Counted from the first letter of the stretch, positions 27,251 to 36,681 are shown. The stretch: 64,000 nt of DNA from Candidatus Polarisedimenticolaceae bacterium (GCA_021647945.1 JAKITT010000003.1:34109-98108); one strand, 5' to 3'. Notes: a model not told the origin generated them from the letters alone. Program-made: numbers and translations.

Positions 27251-29749
27251 TTGTATATGTCGCCATACCAACAAACCACTGAAGCTTTACGTAATCTTCT
27301 CACCACCGGTGATGAAGTTGATCGCTGTTACGCCGCCCGAGCCTTGGGCACCATGGGTGATAAGGAGGCTGTTGACCCACTCATTGAGTCTCTACGCGAT
27401 GAGGACATTGATGTCTGCGTCGATGCTGTTGAGGCTCTTGGGCGCATCGGTGATATCCGTGCGGCCGCCTCAATTATTGAGTCATTAGAGAATGACTCCA
27501 GTGCTGAGGTCTGTACTGTAGCGGCTACCACACTTGGATTACTGCATAGTGAAGAGGCCATTGATGCACTAAGACAAGTAATCATACAGCGTCCTGAGCG
27601 TATTGAATGGGATGATCAATGGGATCGCTGGTGGGATATTCAGCTTGAGGCGATCAAGACACTTGGTCAATTTGGCTACGAAAACAATGTACAGATCCTG
27701 CTCGATATCATCGATGACGAGGGGCACCAGGATATTGAGTGTGAGCTTCTCGCCACCCTGGTACTCACCCCCGGCAAAGGGGTTGATAGTGTTATCAACA
27801 GATTGCAGGATAAGGAGTTACGGCCTCAAAAACGCTGGCGTGCCGCTCGTGCGCTCGGCAAAGCAGATTCTACCGAAGCGGTCACGGCGCTTGGTCGCGC
27901 ACTTCAGATAGGCATCCCAGAGATTCGTGCCGAAGCGGCCGCCGCACTTGCAGAACAGGGAGCACAACGCTACCTCCGCGCCCTCCTCTTGCTACTACGC
28001 GATGAGAGTGAAGTGGTACGTAGAGAGGCGATCCGTGCAATCACCACATTAGCAGACAAAGCAGACGAAGAGAGTGAACTGCCTGAAGATCTACTCTCAC
28101 TGGTCACCGACCCCAGTGAGAGTGTACGCACCGCACTCTTCGAAACGCTGGCCAGCATGCTGAAGCATGGCAAAGAGCCGCTTAATGATGAACTCTTCGA
28201 GGCCATCCTACCCAATCTCGATAGCAAAGATTTCAACACCGCCTGCGCCACCTGCACCCTGCTTGGAAAGAATGGTGATAACCGCGCAGTGGCACCACTC
28301 CTGGCACTGCTGGCGGACCATTCAATATATTTGATGACACGCCGTCAAGCAGCACTCGCACTGGGTGATATCGGAGACGATAGCAGCGAAGTCATTGAGG
28401 CATTGGCGCATGCGGTGGGTGACAAAGAGCAGACCATCCGTCTAGCCGCACTCTCTGCGCTCCGCTCACTCCATCGTGAAGATGCACAGAGCGAGACACT
28501 ATCCACTGAATCAGCAGAGAGCATAGAGGCTGAGGAGGAGGCGGAAGAGAACGCGGTGCCACTGACCCCACTCGGCATCATCCTGGCCGCCATACAGGGC
28601 AAAATAGAGATCAATAGCGAGAGAGCTGAAGCCACTGCAAGTGAAGAGGCAGAGAGCGAGACGGTCGAAGATGAAGCGGACATCGAGAGCACTGAAGAGG
28701 AGAGCCTCGCCAACGATGATGAGAGCGCTGAAGGCAACACCTCACTCTCTGAGATAGCCGCAAAGAGTACCGACGAAGAGGCCAAACTGGTACTACCTGA
28801 GCATAAAAATCGTGTGGTAGAACCCGGTGAATTCAACACCGCCCAATCAACCATGGATGCCATTGCACTTGATAACGTTGAAGTGACACTCGGCCTTCAC
28901 GAAGCAGAAGAAGAGGAGGCACCACTCGACGAAGAGGCCGAACACTATCTCGGCGTCGCAGAAGATGGCAAAGCGCTGATGACACGTATGCGCTCCCATC
29001 GAGAAATCACCCCAAAACAGGATGTCCGCCTACTTGGCGTGCGCATACTCATCGGGTTAGATACCGAAGAGAGCAGCCAAGCACTGATTGATGCCCTGAA
29101 TGATGAAGATAACGCACTACGAAAAGAGGCCGCATTAGCCATTGCTGAGAGTATTGAACAGGGAGCCAAACACCCTCTCCTGATGGATTCACTCGGCTCC
29201 ATGGTGGCTCAACTGGCATTAGGTGAACGCGATCTGCGCCGCGCCTGCGCACGCGCTTTAGGCGTGTTAGGCAATCATGCCGCCGCCACTCCACTATTAA
29301 ATGCACTGCAAGATGAAGATATCAATGTACGCATCCAGGTGATGGAGTCACTGGCTCATCTGCTGGCACATGGAGATGACCCTGTCGCCTCCGACCACAT
29401 GGTCACCGATCCGGTCTCCGCCAAAGTGGCTGCTGAAGCGATTGCTGAACAGTTAGCGCACAAAGAGATCAGCATTCGTGTGGCTGCCGCCCGCGCACTG
29501 GCCAAAATTGTTCAACTGGAAGAGGCGCAAGAGATCGCGCAGGAGATGATCGAAAAGACCATCGATTCCGCCTTTGAACAGGATGGTGAAGAGGCCCGAA
29601 TACTTGGAAAAATCCTGCGTCAGGCAGAACTTGAGATGGTCACCAATAAACTACTCGCAAAGCTCAATGAGGCTGAAGATAGTGTTGTACGCAGTGTAGC
29701 AGTTGAGATGTTAGAAGAGTTATATAACCCAAAAACTGAAGCGGCCTAA
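27251..29749 (+). CDS. HEAT-repeat scaffold protein
   Basis: An 832-residue soluble protein made of tandem HEAT/PBS-lyase-like repeats. Typical units are CYAARALGTMGDKEAVDPLI and VDAVEALGRIGDIRAAASII. Arrays at about 5-410 and 570-825 are split by a highly acidic, Glu/Ser-rich linker (about 416-530). There is no signal peptide, so it is cytoplasmic. Such repeats mediate protein-protein contacts and resemble phycobilisome lyases and chaperones; a scaffold or chaperone for the neighbouring PCP_red proteins is possible. It is the first gene after the sigma-54-type promoter. Confidence 0.85.
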   Translation: MYMSPYQQTTEALRNLLTTGDEVDRCYAARALGTMGDKEAVDPLIESLRDEDIDVCVDAVEALGRIGDIRAAASIIESLENDSSAEVCTVAATTLGLLHSEEAIDALRQVIIQRPERIEWDDQWDRWWDIQLEAIKTLGQFGYENNVQILLDIIDDEGHQDIECELLATLVLTPGKGVDSVINRLQDKELRPQKRWRAARALGKADSTEAVTALGRALQIGIPEIRAEAAAALAEQGAQRYLRALLLLLRDESEVVRREAIRAITTLADKADEESELPEDLLSLVTDPSESVRTALFETLASMLKHGKEPLNDELFEAILPNLDSKDFNTACATCTLLGKNGDNRAVAPLLALLADHSIYLMTRRQAALALGDIGDDSSEVIEALAHAVGDKEQTIRLAALSALRSLHREDAQSETLSTESAESIEAEEEAEENAVPLTPLGIILAAIQGKIEINSERAEATASEEAESETVEDEADIESTEEESLANDDESAEGNTSLSEIAAKSTDEEAKLVLPEHKNRVVEPGEFNTAQSTMDAIALDNVEVTLGLHEAEEEEAPLDEEAEHYLGVAEDGKALMTRMRSHREITPKQDVRLLGVRILIGLDTEESSQALIDALNDEDNALRKEAALAIAESIEQGAKHPLLMDSLGSMVAQLALGERDLRRACARALGVLGNHAAATPLLNALQDEDINVRIQVMESLAHLLAHGDDPVASDHMVTDPVSAKVAAEAIAEQLAHKEISIRVAAARALAKIVQLEEAQEIAQEMIEKTIDSAFEQDGEEARILGKILRQAELEMVTNKLLAKLNEAEDSVVRSVAVEMLEELYNPKTEAA

Positions 29750-29784
29750 CAAGCCGTTAGATTAACCCATTAGGAGAGATCAAG

Positions 29785-30519
29785 ATGAAGAAACTGCTCA
29801 TTAGCACCACGATTGCTGGCCTCTGCGCAATGCCGCTGATTGGTCAGGCTGCGGCCTATAAAGAGGTTTCAGTCAGCAACGGCGGCAACATTACCGGTAC
29901 AGTGGCTTACAGCGGTAAAGCGAAAAAACCGAAGCTCTACTCCGTCACCAAAGATAATGATATCTGCGGCACTGAAGCACGTAAAATCGAATATGTACGT
30001 GTCAACAATGGTAAGTTGATGGACAGCGTTGTCTACCTTGAGAAGATCAAAGAGGGTAAAGCCTTTCCCGCCGGTTTCGGTGATACCACCGTGGTACAAG
30101 AGGCGTGTGCCTTCACACCTTTTCTCGGCGTGATGAAGAACAAACATAAGATCAATGCGATCAACAAAGACCCTATTCTACATAACATCCACACCTACGA
30201 AATCATGGGCCGTGTAAAGAAAACCGTTTTCAATATCAGCCAACCTGACCAAAACACCATCAGTAAAACGGTAAAATTGAAGAAAGGCGCCGCCATGAAG
30301 GTGGAGTGTGATGCCCATGACTTCATGCATGGTTTTGTCTTTGTTGCCAAAAACCCCTACTTCGCCGTGGTGGCAGAGGATGGCAGCTATACCATCGACA
30401 ACGTACCTGCTGGCAAATACAAGATCAAAGCATGGCACGGCACGCTGAAAGACCAAAAAGGCAAAGTTGAAGTGGCCGCTGGTGGATCTACTACCGTTGA
30501 TTTTAACTTCAAAAAATGA
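29785..30519 (+). CDS. Periplasmic cupredoxin-like protein with carboxypeptidase-regulatory-like domain
   Basis: A 244-residue protein with a clear signal peptide (LLISTTIAGLCAMPLIGQAAA). The central region ends in VECDAHDFMHGFVFVAKNP, a Cys/His/Met arrangement like the copper ligands of cupredoxins. A C-terminal fold (GSYTIDNVPAGKYKIKAWHG) resembles carboxypeptidase-regulatory/FN3-like domains. It lies 35 bp after the HEAT gene with an AGGAGA site. It could be a copper or electron carrier; this is inference. Confidence 0.7.
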   Translation: MKKLLISTTIAGLCAMPLIGQAAAYKEVSVSNGGNITGTVAYSGKAKKPKLYSVTKDNDICGTEARKIEYVRVNNGKLMDSVVYLEKIKEGKAFPAGFGDTTVVQEACAFTPFLGVMKNKHKINAINKDPILHNIHTYEIMGRVKKTVFNISQPDQNTISKTVKLKKGAAMKVECDAHDFMHGFVFVAKNPYFAVVAEDGSYTIDNVPAGKYKIKAWHGTLKDQKGKVEVAAGGSTTVDFNFKK

Positions 30520-30659
30520 GTGGTACTACCACAATGAACCCACAGCAGCCAAAGCAAAGCTGGCGTCCGGCACCGCTTGACTATTTAGCCTTCATCGCTG
30601 CAATCGTCAATGTTTTGGTGATTGGCTACATCGTCGTCAACTGGTTCATTAACAACTAA
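30516..30659 (+). CDS. Small single-helix membrane protein (47 aa)
   Basis: Its ATG overlaps the preceding stop (ATGA). A Pro/Gln-rich N-terminus is followed by one hydrophobic helix (YLAFIAAIVNVLVIGYIVV) and NWFINN. The coupling to the periplasmic protein and resemblance in size to the two peptides of the CydA-like operon suggest a small subunit. A hairpin (CCTCATTTT...AAAATGAGG, 30662-30680) follows, possibly a weak terminator. Confidence 0.7.
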   Translation: MSGTTTMNPQQPKQSWRPAPLDYLAFIAAIVNVLVIGYIVVNWFINN

Positions 30660-30688
30660 AACCTCATTTTCAAAATGAGGAGTCAAAC

Positions 30689-30719
30689 CTGTAGGAGCCA
30701 GTTGCACAGGCTCCTACAG
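30689..30719. repeat. REP-like hairpin (CTGTAGGAGCC)
   Basis: A perfect 11-bp inverted repeat, CTGTAGGAGCC / GGCTCCTACAG, with a nine-base loop. It is one of several GTAGG-type palindromes in intergenic spaces of this window (32961, 35201, within 48818-49031, within 56471-56640). Confidence 0.75.
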
Positions 30720-30755
30720 CCTCTATCGCACGTTATTCCAAGAGTACGCACATCC

Positions 30756-32954
30756 ATGTCTACACCTGCCATACAACAGAACGACCACCTTCAGCCACTA
30801 CCGGGGTATGACTCAATCCTGTTAGCCGTTGACTCCTCTGACCACTCCAATCACGGTATTTTAGAGGCGATAGGGCTGGCAGAGATTTATGGCAGCAAAG
30901 TCACCTCTGCTCATGTCTACGCGGCAAAACTGCACGACCAACGCTTCCGCCAAATGGAGGGGGGGCTGCCCGAGCAGTACCGCGAAGAGGAGGAGTTGGA
31001 GCGTCAACGCGATGTGCATGACAGCCTGATTACCAAAGGACTGTCGATCATCACCGACTCCTATCTGGATCAGGTTGATGAACTGGCTAAAAAGAGCGAC
31101 ATCAAGGTTGAGCGCTGCTCACTTGAGGGGAAAAACTACCGTGAATTGGTCAATGAGGCCAATAGTGGAAAGTATGACCTGATGGTGCTGGGCGCCCTCG
31201 GTCTTGGCGCCATTAAATCGAGCCGTATCGGTACCGTCTGCCAGCGCCTCAGTCGCCGCAGCAAGATCGATACACTGATCATAAAAAGGCCGGGAGACGC
31301 ACTGAGAAACGGCCCCATCGTAGTGGCCGTTGATGGCTCCAACAAATCTTATGGCGGCCTACTCACCGCCCTCTCACTGGCACAAAACTGGGGCTGTGAT
31401 ATCAAGATCGTCGCCGCTTTTGACCCTTACTACCACTATGTCGCCTTCAACCGCATTGCCAGTGTCTTATCAGAAGAGGCCGGTGAGGTGTTTAAATTCC
31501 AAGAGCAGGAGAAGCTGCACGAGGATATCATCGACTCCGGTCTGGCCAAGATCTACCAAGGCCATCTCTCTGTTGCCCAATCAATCGCCCGTGACTACGG
31601 CATTGAACCAGAAACCGCGCTGCTCGACGGCAAACCACACGATGTGATCGCCCGTTATCTACGTGAAACTAAACCAAGCCTGCTTATTATGGGCACCACC
31701 GGCATCCACGCCGATGCTGACCTCGATATCGGCGGCAACACCGAATATCTGCTCAACGACGCCAAGTGTGCCGTGCTGTTGAGCCAACGTGAACATAAAC
31801 CAGAGATCGACCGTCTGGCCGATGTCACCACCTCTTGGACCAAAGAGGCGGAGCAGCGCATGACCCGCGTCCCCTCTTTCGTACGGCCGATGGCCAAAAT
31901 GGCCATCTTGCGGTATGCCCAAGGGAAGGGACACACCGTCATCACCGAGAGCATTGTCGAAGAGGCCACCGCCCAGTTGATGCCTGGCCATGCTGAAAAA
32001 GCGATGGGTGAAATTGTTGAAGCCTATGACGCTGGCAAACTGAAACGCAAACCCAACGCCAAAGAGATCATGGCGATGCGCTGGCACGAAGATGCCACCG
32101 CCCTGCTACTCACCGTCAAAGACCTCAGCCTACGCGGCAATCTCAGCATGCGAGCTGAGAAACGCGCCCGCACCAATGGTAACCGTGAAGTACGTGCTGA
32201 ACATATCCGCCCTTTCCTTGATGATACCGTTGAGATTAAAGCCTTCCAGCCCGGCAGTGATGCACTAAAAGAGCATGCTGATGCTCTCAAGCAGGAGAAA
32301 GTGGGGGAACTGCACTGGCAAACAGCCGCCCTCGCCCGTTTGATGCGGGTGCCTGAGGGTTTCATGCGCGATAGCTCCAAGCAGCGTATTGAGGAGTATG
32401 CCCGTGACCGAGGTGAAAGTGCTATCACGCTAGAGATTGCAGAACAGGGGCTGGCCGTCGCACGTAAAGCGATGGAGTCACAGATGGCCACCACAGGCGA
32501 CAAACCGGCAACGGCTGGTGGTTGTCCATTTGCAGCAGCAAAGGGTACATCAACAGCCCCCTCCCCCGTTGAGTGGTCTGACCAAGCCAAAGCGATGCTG
32601 GATCGTGTCCCTGAGGGTTTCTGTCGTGACATGACCATCAAGGCCGCTGAGAGCATCGCTGGCCAGGGCGGAGAGCAGAAGATCGAAGCCCACTTCATCG
32701 AACAGGTGATGCAGACCTTCCAAGCAGGCTCCGAGGCCGCTAGCGAGACGCTGCCGTGGGAGAGCGCCGCCAAGGTTCGCCTTGAGAAGGTGCCTGAGAT
32801 GATCCGTGGCATGTTGATCAAAGAGATTGAGGGTTGGGCTACACGTGAAGGGGTGACCACCATCACTGAAGCAGCGGTTGATGCCGTTAAGCAGAAGTGG
32901 CAACAGCAGGGGGCCTTTCATCTCGACCCATCAGACCCAAGGAACAACAAATGA
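30756..32954 (+). CDS. Double universal stress protein fused to tandem PCP_red-like modules
   Basis: A 732-residue protein from the ATG at 30756; upstream in-frame codons run through the REP hairpin and look non-coding. Two Usp domains come first (about 20-180, ILLAVDSSDHSN; 185-345, IVVAVDGSNKSY, with MGTTGI nucleotide-loop residues). About five modules follow at 358, 440, 518, 604 and 665, each starting W-x-x-x-A and containing L-x-x-V-P-E/S-F-x-R, like the PCP_red domain (C-terminal domain of light-independent protochlorophyllide reductase BchB). The second module is degenerate. There are no photosynthesis genes here. It may sense nucleotide state while binding a tetrapyrrole or protein partner. 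Confidence 0.8.
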   Translation: MSTPAIQQNDHLQPLPGYDSILLAVDSSDHSNHGILEAIGLAEIYGSKVTSAHVYAAKLHDQRFRQMEGGLPEQYREEEELERQRDVHDSLITKGLSIITDSYLDQVDELAKKSDIKVERCSLEGKNYRELVNEANSGKYDLMVLGALGLGAIKSSRIGTVCQRLSRRSKIDTLIIKRPGDALRNGPIVVAVDGSNKSYGGLLTALSLAQNWGCDIKIVAAFDPYYHYVAFNRIASVLSEEAGEVFKFQEQEKLHEDIIDSGLAKIYQGHLSVAQSIARDYGIEPETALLDGKPHDVIARYLRETKPSLLIMGTTGIHADADLDIGGNTEYLLNDAKCAVLLSQREHKPEIDRLADVTTSWTKEAEQRMTRVPSFVRPMAKMAILRYAQGKGHTVITESIVEEATAQLMPGHAEKAMGEIVEAYDAGKLKRKPNAKEIMAMRWHEDATALLLTVKDLSLRGNLSMRAEKRARTNGNREVRAEHIRPFLDDTVEIKAFQPGSDALKEHADALKQEKVGELHWQTAALARLMRVPEGFMRDSSKQRIEEYARDRGESAITLEIAEQGLAVARKAMESQMATTGDKPATAGGCPFAAAKGTSTAPSPVEWSDQAKAMLDRVPEGFCRDMTIKAAESIAGQGGEQKIEAHFIEQVMQTFQAGSEAASETLPWESAAKVRLEKVPEMIRGMLIKEIEGWATREGVTTITEAAVDAVKQKWQQQGAFHLDPSDPRNNK

Positions 32955-32960
32955 ATTTTC

Positions 32961-33023
32961 TTGTAGGCCCGCTTTCAAGCGGACAATGGAGCCAGAACAA
33001 TGCGCTTAAAAGCGCACCTACAT
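32961..33023. repeat. REP-like element overlapping the radical SAM gene start
   Basis: TTGTAGGCCCGCTTTCAAGCGG and GCGCTTAAAAGCGCACCTACA form paired palindromes. The element runs into the first possible ATG (33022) of the next gene, so that start may instead be the ATG at 33031. Confidence 0.65.
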
Positions 33024-35055
33024 GCAGCCTATGAACGATCTCTTTCTTATCGCCATCAACCTCACTCGCCGCTGCAACTTGGCGTGTGAACACTGTTATA
33101 TGGATGCCGAGGCGCGTCTAGATGGCGGTGAGGGCGAACTCACCACCGATGAAGTCAAAGCGCTGCTGGATGAGATCTGCTCACGCAGCAACGAGACCAT
33201 GGTGGTGCTCACTGGCGGTGAACCATTGATCCGCCAGGATATCGAAACGCTGGTCGAGCACGGCAGTCAACTCGGCCTCTCGATGGTGATTGGCACCAAT
33301 GGGGTATTGCTGGATGAGGCGCGAGTCAAGAGCCTAAAAGCCGCAGGGGCAATGGGCGTTGGCATCAGCCTCGACTCACTTGACCCTAGCCATCATGATG
33401 CTTTTCGCGGCTGCAATGGCAGCTGGGAAAAAACCCTCAACGGCATGGAACTCTGCCGTCTGAATGATCTGCCCTTTCAGGTTCACTTCTCCGTGACTGA
33501 AAAGAATGCCCATGAAGTGCAGTCAATGATCGACTTCACCAAGGCCTCTGGCGCCCATGTGCTCAACATCTTTTTCCTGGTCTGCACTGGACGAGGTGAG
33601 TCGATGTCCGACATCACCCCCTACCGCTATGAGCAGGTACTACAGCAACTTGTCGAGGCGCAGGAGCAGACCCAAGACCTGATCATCCGCGCCCGTTGCG
33701 CCCCGCACTACAAGCGGGTCGCCTACCAGCACAACTCAGAATCGACCCTCACCCGTGCTGAAGGTTACGAAGGGGGCGGTTGCTTGGCGGGCCTGCACTA
33801 CTGCCGCATCACGCCAGAGGGTGGCGTCACCGCCTGCCCCTATATACCCGATGAAGATGGCAGCATCCGTAAGGAGAGTTTCTGGCAGATCTGGGACAAT
33901 GCCCCCACCTTTAAACAGCTACGCAATCCAACACTTAATGGCAAGTGTGGCCAATGTGAATTCCAAAAACTGTGCGGTGGCTGTCGCGCCCGGCCTTTGG
34001 CGATGGGCGGCAGCTTGATGGATACCGACCCGTGGTGCAGCCACACCCCAAGCAGCGTGGCGATGATTGAGCCGCTGGTGGTCACAGCCAACAACCAAGT
34101 CACCTGGTCTGCTGAGGCTGAAAAACGTCTTGAACGTGTGCCCGGTTTTCTCCGCAAGATGGTGCGCAAACGGGCCGAGGCGCATGTCGCCGAGCTAGGT
34201 GAATCCACCGTCACCACTGAACATATGGCAACACTGGCCGCACGTCGGTTTGGTGATAAGTTTCCCGGTCAGCGGCCCGGTATGCCAACCATGGAACTAC
34301 CGAAACAAAGGCACTCCAGCAGCGGCCTGGCTTGGACCCGCGAAGCGAAAGAACATCTTGAGACCATCCCCAGTTTCCTACGCGAGGGTGTCTTCCAAGT
34401 CGCTGAAGATGTGGCCCGTAGCGAGGGGCGGTTAGAGGTCAATATGCAGCTTCTGAAACGCCTTGATGAGGAGAGCAGCCAAGAGCGCACGCTGCCCTGG
34501 CACGCTGCTTCTGAACAGTGCCTCGAAGATTTTCTATCTGCACGTCCGATGCAGGCAAGGATATTTATCCAACCCAGCATGGAGGCAGCAGCGGAGCGTG
34601 AAGCAAAACTGCGCAACGCTATCATCGTCTTACCTGAAGATGTGGCCAAGGTCATTAAGACAGAGTTGGCCGGTGTTGAGTGGGATAGTGATGCACTAAA
34701 GCGGGTTGAATCCGCCCCCGATTTTGTCCGGGCCGGAATCAAAAAGGCGGCTGAATTCAATGCCCGTCGTGAAGGGTTGAAGAAGATTGATAGCGATTCA
34801 CTCACCCGTTTTCGCAACAAGGCGATGATGCGCGCAGTGAAACGGATGAAAGGTTTTGGCATGAACGAACTGAGCTTTGATGGCTTTGCTATCGCTCAGA
34901 AAAAGGTGCCACGTCTTCAGGAAAATAGCCAAGCGGAGAAGCGTTTTGCAGAAATCCAGGAGTATGTCGAGTCAAAACAGGGGGAAGATGGCAGCGGCCT
35001 TGGGCTGCTTGACCAAAAGCTTATGGATAAGATGAAGGCAGAATTGAAACAGTGA
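33022..35055 (+). CDS. Radical SAM/SPASM enzyme fused to tandem PCP_red-like modules
   Basis: A 677-residue protein. The radical SAM motif is CNLACEHC (Cys18, Cys22, Cys25), with TGGEPL as the SAM-binding GGE. The SPASM region (about 240-340) holds many cysteines (CLAGLHYC, CPYIPDEDG, KCGQCEFQKLCGGC), as in heme-modifying AhbD/NirJ and in peptide maturases such as PqqE. About four PCP_red-like modules follow (359, 434, 490 degenerate, 551), for example WSAEAEKRLERVPGFLRKM. The modules match those of the preceding stress protein, so the two likely share a ligand or partner. The nearby protoporphyrinogen oxidase favours tetrapyrrole chemistry, but substrate is unproven. An alternative start is ATG 33031. 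Confidence 0.82.
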   Translation: MQPMNDLFLIAINLTRRCNLACEHCYMDAEARLDGGEGELTTDEVKALLDEICSRSNETMVVLTGGEPLIRQDIETLVEHGSQLGLSMVIGTNGVLLDEARVKSLKAAGAMGVGISLDSLDPSHHDAFRGCNGSWEKTLNGMELCRLNDLPFQVHFSVTEKNAHEVQSMIDFTKASGAHVLNIFFLVCTGRGESMSDITPYRYEQVLQQLVEAQEQTQDLIIRARCAPHYKRVAYQHNSESTLTRAEGYEGGGCLAGLHYCRITPEGGVTACPYIPDEDGSIRKESFWQIWDNAPTFKQLRNPTLNGKCGQCEFQKLCGGCRARPLAMGGSLMDTDPWCSHTPSSVAMIEPLVVTANNQVTWSAEAEKRLERVPGFLRKMVRKRAEAHVAELGESTVTTEHMATLAARRFGDKFPGQRPGMPTMELPKQRHSSSGLAWTREAKEHLETIPSFLREGVFQVAEDVARSEGRLEVNMQLLKRLDEESSQERTLPWHAASEQCLEDFLSARPMQARIFIQPSMEAAAEREAKLRNAIIVLPEDVAKVIKTELAGVEWDSDALKRVESAPDFVRAGIKKAAEFNARREGLKKIDSDSLTRFRNKAMMRAVKRMKGFGMNELSFDGFAIAQKKVPRLQENSQAEKRFAEIQEYVESKQGEDGSGLGLLDQKLMDKMKAELKQ

Positions 35056-35065
35056 TAAATCGGCT

Positions 35066-35170
35066 TAACCACAGAGAACACAGTGTTCACAGAGAAAAGC
35101 ACCTCTGTTCTCCACTCTAATCTGTTTTGCAATAGGCTGTTCTCGGTGAGCTCTGTGCCCTCTGTGGTGA
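35066..35170. repeat. ACCACAGAG...CTCTGTGGT dispersed repeat
   Basis: ACCACAGAGAACACAGTGTT at the left and CCCTCTGTGGTGAA at the right are terminal inverted repeats of a 105-bp segment related to 26801-26850. Confidence 0.65.
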
Positions 35171-35200
35171 ATATCATCACAAGCGGGATATTATGAGTTT

Positions 35201-35262
35201 TGTAGAGTGAGCACGTCGTCTACGAAACCAGTGGTGGGCACAAAAAACATGCTCATCCTACA
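35201..35262. repeat. REP-like hairpin upstream of the protoporphyrinogen oxidase gene
   Basis: TGTAGAGTGAGCACG pairs imperfectly with CATGCTCATCCTACA. It has the same GTAG ends as the other REP-like units. Confidence 0.6.
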
Positions 35263-35271
35263 TAGGTAAAT

Positions 35272-36681
35272 ATGAACGATACGGACGTACTGATCATCGG
35301 CGGTGGCATCTCTGGTCTCTCGACCGCTAGCTGGCTTGTTCAGCAGGGGATTGAGGTTGAGCTGTGGGAGGCTGACGCACGCACGGGCGGTAAGATCCGC
35401 AGTCGCCAGGAGAGCGGTTACCTCACTGAACAGGCGGCAGGAATCTTGATGAACTTCCGCCCACAGGTTGATCACCTGATTAACCAACTTCATCTCAACG
35501 ACAGCAAAGTCCTACGTAGCAAAACATTGAAGCGACATATCATTCATCAGGGTAAATTGACCGAGATGCCGATGACCATTCCCGGCATGATGGCCTCTCC
35601 GTTATGGAGTCGTGAGACAAAACGGCATCTCGCCACTGAGTGGCTAATCCCCAGAGGCAGAGAACCTCAGGAGTCGGTCAGCGCATTTATTGAGCGACGC
35701 TTTGGTCGTGAAATTCTTGAGAAGGCGATCGATCCCTTTATCGCGGGCACACTCGCCTCCGATCCCGACCAAGCCGATGCAGCAGCGGTGCTACCACGAC
35801 TTACGGCACTGGAGTCTCGTTATGGCAGCATCACTGCGGGCATTCTGATCCACAAAATTTTCAAGCGTCGTCGCGTCAACAATGCTGAGGCATTCTCATT
35901 CAAGAACGGCATGCAGTCATTGACCGATGCCCTATCAGAGAGCCCCGGCATCAAGATCCGTCGCAACCACAAGGCGCTTGCCATTGAACCAACTAAAAAC
36001 GGCTGGCGAGCCACTGCGGCAACCTTCTCAGGCGAGCATACCATTCGCTGCAAACATCTAGTGCTCTGCACTCCGGCCGATATCTCAGCACAACTGATGG
36101 CCGCTATCGACAAACCGATCAGCGATCTTCTAGAGAGTATTGAGTACGCACCACTCGCCATCATCCACTACGGTTTTGACCCGCAGCAGATAAAACACCC
36201 TCTCAATGGCAGTGGCTTTCTCATCCCCGGGGGTGAAAAGTACGCCTTTAATGGCAACCTCTGGATGAGCACTCTGTTCAAGCAGCGGGCACCCGATGGC
36301 AAGGTATTGATGACCAGCTATCTGGGAGGCGCAAGGCGGCCTGAACAGGCCCATTGGAGCGATCAACGGCTGCACCAGGCGTTACAGCAAAACCTTAAGC
36401 AGCTTCTCGGCATCAGTGGAGAGCCGGAGTACCAACGTATTGATCGCCATTCACAGGGGCTTCCGCTCTACCATGGGGCCTACCAACAACGTATGAAACA
36501 ACTCACCAACAAGATTGAGTCATGGAGAGGATTACATCTGGCAGCCAACTACCTGGGCGGAGTCTCGGTGCGCGAACGTATTTTTCAAGGGTTGCAGACC
36601 GCAGATAAAATAAGTCTGCAGCTGTGTCATCAACAACAGGTTCAGCCACTCAATCCGCCAGATGGGTTGTTGCAGATATGA
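35272..36681 (+). CDS. Protoporphyrinogen oxidase, HemY/HemG type
   Basis: A 469-residue FAD enzyme: the dinucleotide-binding motif VLIIGGGISGLSTASWL is at the N-terminus, and the family end NYLGGVSVRERIFQGLQTAD binds FAD. The length is normal for the oxygen-dependent HemY family (about 470). It oxidises protoporphyrinogen (or, in some bacteria, coproporphyrinogen) to the porphyrin. In this cluster it may act with the radical SAM protein on a dedicated heme rather than on bulk heme; that is inference. Confidence 0.85.
   Translation: MNDTDVLIIGGGISGLSTASWLVQQGIEVELWEADARTGGKIRSRQESGYLTEQAAGILMNFRPQVDHLINQLHLNDSKVLRSKTLKRHIIHQGKLTEMPMTIPGMMASPLWSRETKRHLATEWLIPRGREPQESVSAFIERRFGREILEKAIDPFIAGTLASDPDQADAAAVLPRLTALESRYGSITAGILIHKIFKRRRVNNAEAFSFKNGMQSLTDALSESPGIKIRRNHKALAIEPTKNGWRATAATFSGEHTIRCKHLVLCTPADISAQLMAAIDKPISDLLESIEYAPLAIIHYGFDPQQIKHPLNGSGFLIPGGEKYAFNGNLWMSTLFKQRAPDGKVLMTSYLGGARRPEQAHWSDQRLHQALQQNLKQLLGISGEPEYQRIDRHSQGLPLYHGAYQQRMKQLTNKIESWRGLHLAANYLGGVSVRERIFQGLQTADKISLQLCHQQQVQPLNPPDGLLQI

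Noticed and set aside
30675..30755. N-terminal extension of the Usp-PCP_red protein
   Set aside because: It is translated REP hairpin sequence; the Usp domain starts soon after the ATG at 30756.
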